Origin: Aequitasia sp047973235 | Lineage (GTDB): Bacteria; Bacillota; Clostridia; Lachnospirales; Lachnospiraceae | Assembly (NCBI GenBank): GCA_047973235.1 | Contig: JBKEBP010000146.1 | Coordinates: 1-7,011, forward strand | Length of the DNA: 7,011 nucleotides | Direction: 5' to 3' | Part shown: positions 5,162 through 7,011 of the stretch, one piece after another | Numbering within the stretch: the first letter of the stretch is position 1 | Layout: each line of letters begins with the position of its first letter | Notes under the pieces: generated by a model | Told to the model about the DNA's origin: nothing | The model's input: only the letters and a program-made list of their open reading frames with translations | The model's database searches: none | Made by a program: the position numbers and the translations under genes

Positions 5162-5176
5162 TATTTTAAAACAAAT

Positions 5177-5665
5177 TTACTCAGTTAATTGATACGCAAT
5201 TCTCTTGCTCCCATCTTCCACATATATTATTCCACACCTGACAAAATCCAATTTTTCAATTAAATGTCTCATTACTATATTGTCTTCATGAGTATCAATT
5301 CTAATATTAGGTATTTTCTGCTTACAGTAATCTATACACTCATGAAACACACCTGACTTTATACCATTTCCTGCAATTCTATGTATTGTACCGTATGACT
5401 TATCATTCAACCAATTACCATCTTCTATGTAATCATAAGTTGGATCTATCCCAAGTGCAAAGACAAAAACACCATAAATAATACTCTTCTCTTCCATGAC
5501 ATATAATTGTTCTTTCCTAATATCATTCTCAAGGAGTTTCTTATCAGGATAACTGCACCCCCACTGTAAAGGATTATTTGTCATTTTCATAAATTCTCTT
5601 GCATATGCATATATTTTTAAAATATGCTGTAAGTCGTCTACCCCTGCAATTCTAATCATTTTCAT
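5177..5665 (-). CDS. GNAT family N-acetyltransferase
   Basis: A 162-aa acetyl-CoA-dependent acetyltransferase of the GNAT fold, normal length. The N-terminal strand and helix (MIRIAGVDDLQHILKIYAYA, 3-22) and NPLQWGCSYP (31-40) match a common Firmicutes GNAT subfamily, as does DPTYDYIEDGNWLND (74-88). Motif A (acetyl-CoA pyrophosphate binding) is near IHRIAGNGIKSGVFHECIDY (94-113), and motif B near RIDTHEDNIVMRHLIEKLDF (122-141). The substrate is unknown. Two ATGs are close (5665 and 5659); AAAGG is 4 nt from the first and 10 nt from the second, so the true start may be either. The start overlaps the 3' end of the previous acetyltransferase gene by 14 nt, indicating translational coupling. No terminator separates it from the ssrA promoter. 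Confidence 0.9.
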   Translation of the reverse strand: MKMIRIAGVDDLQHILKIYAYAREFMKMTNNPLQWGCSYPDKKLLENDIRKEQLYVMEEKSIIYGVFVFALGIDPTYDYIEDGNWLNDKSYGTIHRIAGNGIKSGVFHECIDYCKQKIPNIRIDTHEDNIVMRHLIEKLDFVRCGIIYVEDGSKRIAYQLTE

Positions 5666-6230
5666 TATACCTTTTTAAAATATCATATATTGTCACATCA
5701 CCTATTTCTCCGATTGATTTGATTGGCGCCGATTCATCTTGATAGGTGTTTATCTGTTTCTCAAACCATGCCATATCTCGCCACATTCCTAATTTATACC
5801 CGGCGTTAGAAAAATAAGCATTTCGTTTGAAACCAAGTGACTCATGTAGTCTTTCGCTATTCTTATTTGGAATCGTTACACATCCATAAACAGTCCGTAT
5901 GCCTAGAAGTTGCAAAATATCTATTAGAGTGCAATACATACTCTTTCCTATTCCTTTAGATACAGCCGTTCTGCTTACATAAACAGTTAACTCCGCTCCC
6001 CATTGATACGCATATCGTTCCATAAATCTATGTGCATATGCAAATCCAATAATCTTTCCGCTTTCTTCTGCAACTATATATGGGTAATCTTTTGATATAT
6101 TCTTTAATTTACTTAGGCTCTCTTCAATCGTAGGTAACTCATAGTCAAAAGTAACCGTTGTATCTATATATTCTTGGTAAACTGTCTGTATTGCTTCTAC
6201 ATCATTTTCTTGTGCCAGTCTAATCTGCAT
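5652..6230 (-). CDS. GNAT acetyltransferase, phosphinothricin acetyltransferase-like
   Basis: A 192-aa GNAT protein of the PAT (phosphinothricin/methionine sulfone acetyltransferase) type. The first strand is MQIRLAQENDVEAIQTVYQE. TTVTFDYELPTIEE (24-37) is the substrate loop typical of PAT proteins. Motif A is LTVYVSRTAVSKGIGKSMYC (81-100) with the acetyl-CoA loop S-K-G-I-G-K (91-96). NSERLHESLGFKR (124-136) and AGYKLGMWRDMAWFEK (143-158) are PAT-family marks. Chromosomal members often acetylate amino-acid analogues such as methionine sulfoximine; herbicide resistance should not be assumed. The C-terminal tail beyond about 165 is longer than I expect for the family. ATG 6230 has an AGGAGG site 9 nt ahead. 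First gene of a two-gene operon with the overlapping GNAT. Confidence 0.9.
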   Translation of the reverse strand: MQIRLAQENDVEAIQTVYQEYIDTTVTFDYELPTIEESLSKLKNISKDYPYIVAEESGKIIGFAYAHRFMERYAYQWGAELTVYVSRTAVSKGIGKSMYCTLIDILQLLGIRTVYGCVTIPNKNSERLHESLGFKRNAYFSNAGYKLGMWRDMAWFEKQINTYQDESAPIKSIGEIGDVTIYDILKRYNEND

Positions 6231-6254
6231 TGTTATATCCCTCCTGCTTCACTT

Positions 6255-6283
6255 ACAATACCACTGTTTAATATCTTTATCAA
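6255..6283 (-). promoter_or_regulatory. Promoter of the two-gene acetyltransferase operon
   Basis: On the minus strand TTGATA (6283-6278), a 17-bp spacer ending TGG, and TATTGT (6260-6255). The TG one base before the -10 makes an extended -10 element. It is divergent from the hsp20 promoter. The CIRCE operator lies 17 bp beyond its -35, so direct HrcA control of this side is less likely. Confidence 0.68.
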
Positions 6284-6299
6284 ATCTTTTTTAAGAAAA

Positions 6300-6326
6300 T
6301 TAGCACTCAACTCTTGACAGTGCTAA
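6300..6326. promoter_or_regulatory. CIRCE operator (HrcA binding site)
   Basis: TTAGCACTC (6300-6308), a 9-bp spacer and CAGTGCTAA (6318-6326) match the CIRCE consensus TTAGCACTC-N9-GAGTGCTAA with one mismatch (C for G at the first base of the right arm). HrcA represses heat-shock genes such as groESL and dnaK through this element. Here it overlaps the -35 of the hsp20 promoter, the arrangement expected for repression that is lifted on heat shock. Confidence 0.93.
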
Positions 6327-6342
6327 CAATGTGTGTTATATA
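6314..6342 (+). promoter_or_regulatory. Sigma-A promoter of hsp20
   Basis: TTGACA (6314-6319) lies across the spacer and right arm of CIRCE. After 17 bp comes TATATA (6337-6342); a consensus TATAAT is two bases further on (6339-6344, spacer 19). The transcript would have a leader of about 65 nt to the ancestral start at 6414, or about 105 nt to ATG 6456. Confidence 0.85.
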
Positions 6343-6413
6343 ATATATATAGCAAAGAGAGATTTCTAATGATCTTATAAATAGAAAATGAAGTAGTCAA
6401 GTAGGTATGACTT

Positions 6414-6455
6414 ATGTTACTATCAAGCTGAGGATATAACAATTTATTTGATGAG
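6414..6455 (+). other. Apparent original N-terminus of hsp20, cut by an in-frame TGA
   Basis: In the same frame as the hsp20 gene, codons from ATG 6414 read Met-Leu-Leu-Ser-Ser-stop (TGA 6429-6431), then Gly-Tyr-Asn-Asn-Leu-Phe-Asp-Glu joined to Met6456-Phe-Lys-Asp-Pro-Phe-Phe. Clostridial Hsp20 proteins commonly begin like MLMPSIFG followed by xNLFDxxFxxPFF, so this segment looks like the true start with a nonsense codon. The site ahead of ATG 6414 (AAGTAGG) also looks like a one-base-altered AAGGAGG. Confidence 0.6.
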
Positions 6456-6839
6456 ATGTTTAAGGATCCATTCTTTAGTCGCCCGTTCAATAATTCGAGT
6501 GCACAGATAATGAAGACTGATGTATCAGAGAAACATGGTGATTATTTAATAGACGTTGAACTTCCGGGTTATAAGAAAGAAGATATCAAAGCAGACCTTA
6601 AGGATGGATATTTAACAATTTCTGCAAATAAGAATGAAGAAAAGAATGAAAAAGATGCGGATGGTAAGGTACTTAGAAAAGAACGTTACACAGGTTCTTG
6701 CAACAGGAGTTTCTATGTAGGAGATAAAATCACACAGGATGACATTAAAGCAGGCTTTAATGATGGTGTACTTCATCTTGAATTCCCGAAAGAAAAAGAA
6801 GCTCAAGAAGAACAACCGAAACTTATTACCATTGAGTAA
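6456..6839 (+). CDS. Small heat-shock protein, Hsp20/alpha-crystallin family
   Basis: An ATP-independent holdase chaperone that binds unfolding proteins. From ATG 6456 it is 127 aa. The alpha-crystallin domain spans about 17-112: TDVSEKHGDYLIDVELPGYK (21-40) with the family VELPG, then KEDIKADLKDGYLTISANK, and AGFNDGVLHLEFPK (99-112), the conserved A-x-x-x-x-G-V-L strand. The C-terminal Ile-Thr-Ile (124-126) is the I-x-I motif used for oligomer assembly. The N-terminal arm is short. ATG 6456 has no good ribosome binding site; the likely original start is 14 codons upstream behind a TGA (see 6414-6455). The product may be made at low level from 6456 or the gene may be a fresh pseudogene. Controlled by CIRCE/HrcA. 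No terminator is seen before the IS tip 51 bp downstream. Confidence 0.9.
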   Translation: MFKDPFFSRPFNNSSAQIMKTDVSEKHGDYLIDVELPGYKKEDIKADLKDGYLTISANKNEEKNEKDADGKVLRKERYTGSCNRSFYVGDKITQDDIKAGFNDGVLHLEFPKEKEAQEEQPKLITIE

Positions 6840-6922
6840 TGATAATAATTAACATAGATTGACAGGTTTAATTCTCCTCAAAAAGAAAACGGGGCTGTCG
6901 GGAAATAGGGCAGATTCCAAAA

Positions 6923-6962
6923 TAGGGAGATGATAACTCGAAAACGAGTTATCATCTCCCTA
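6923..6962. repeat. Long perfect palindrome in the right IS end
   Basis: The second copy of the 18-bp stem with a four-base loop (AAAA on this strand), identical to that at 50-89 in inverse orientation. Confidence 0.75.
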
Positions 6963-6971
6963 AAACTTTAT

Positions 6972-7009
6972 AAAAAGAGAAAAAAAGTGGCTAATTTCAA
7001 CCACTTTTT
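6972..7009 (-). terminator. Intrinsic terminator within the right IS end, probably bidirectional
   Basis: The mirror copy of the terminator at 3-40. Arms AAAAAGTGG (6982-6990) and CCACTTTTT (7001-7009) form a 9-bp stem with U-rich tracts on both sides. It would end a transposase transcript entering from the right, and may also stop the hsp20 transcript, which lacks a terminator of its own. Confidence 0.6.
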
Positions 7010-7011
7010 CT

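Larger units (their letters stand above)
6891..7011. mobile_element. End of an insertion sequence, right copy (continues out of window)
   Basis: Exact reverse complement of 1-121. The tip GGGGCTGTCGGGAAATAGGG starts at 6891, 51 bp after the hsp20 stop, and the element extends rightward out of the window. It is the same end of the same IS as on the left, in opposite orientation. No coding part is visible. Confidence 0.7.

Noticed and set aside
6407..6439. A ten-codon upstream reading frame (ATG 6407 to TAA 6439) as a regulatory leader peptide for hsp20
   Set aside because: It overlaps the likely original hsp20 start in another frame, and its codons are better explained as out-of-frame reading of a decayed N-terminus.
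1..7011. Whole window as a complete composite transposon
   Set aside because: No transposase or second IS end is visible, the segment contains ssrA (a core chromosomal gene), and the 121-bp repeat length is more simply explained by a contig break.

Overview
The window looks like a chromosomal piece of a low-to-moderate GC Gram-positive anaerobe of the Clostridia, Lachnospiraceae-like. The evidence is AGGAGG-type ribosome binding sites, TTGACA/TATAAT promoters, a CIRCE heat-shock operator, a Firmicutes-style tmRNA (tag ADENLAYAA), and the families of the MATE, kinase-like, GNAT and Hsp20 proteins. Species cannot be assigned from sequence alone.

Layout. Both ends (1-121 and 6891-7011) are exact reverse complements: the same hairpin-rich end of an insertion sequence, facing outward on each side. 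The window therefore reads like a contig that stops in two copies of one repeated IS. From left to right: (i) a leftward operon of a MarR regulator, a cytidylate kinase-like P-loop protein and a MATE efflux pump (2650 down to 131), with a strong promoter and a palindromic operator; (ii) a gene-free stretch of small hairpins and repeats (2724-3042); (iii) a broken IS200/IS605-type tnpB (3043-3637); (iv) a lipoprotein gene of unknown function (3649-4401) whose ribosome binding site overlaps the tnpB remnant; (v) scrambled remains of a tyrosine recombinase (about 4420-4669); (vi) ssrA (tmRNA) on the minus strand (5102-4760) with its own promoter and a strong terminator; (vii) two overlapping GNAT acetyltransferase genes on the minus strand (6230-5177); (viii) divergently, a small heat-shock protein gene (6456-6839) behind a CIRCE/HrcA operator.

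How it fits together. The MarR operon looks like a self-regulated drug or metabolite export unit. The middle part (about 2724-4669) is a mobile-DNA graveyard next to ssrA, a frequent integration site for islands, and it contains decayed integrase and TnpB pieces. The right part is core-like: translation rescue, acetyltransferases and heat shock. The left operon is visibly more GC-rich than the right part, so the window is a mosaic.

I see no clearly new defence system. The items most worth a second look are the out-of-order integrase remnant beside ssrA, the apparent nonsense codon at the start of hsp20, the kinase-like gene coupled to a MATE pump, and the 121-bp terminal inverted repeat, whose exact length may be set by the assembler.
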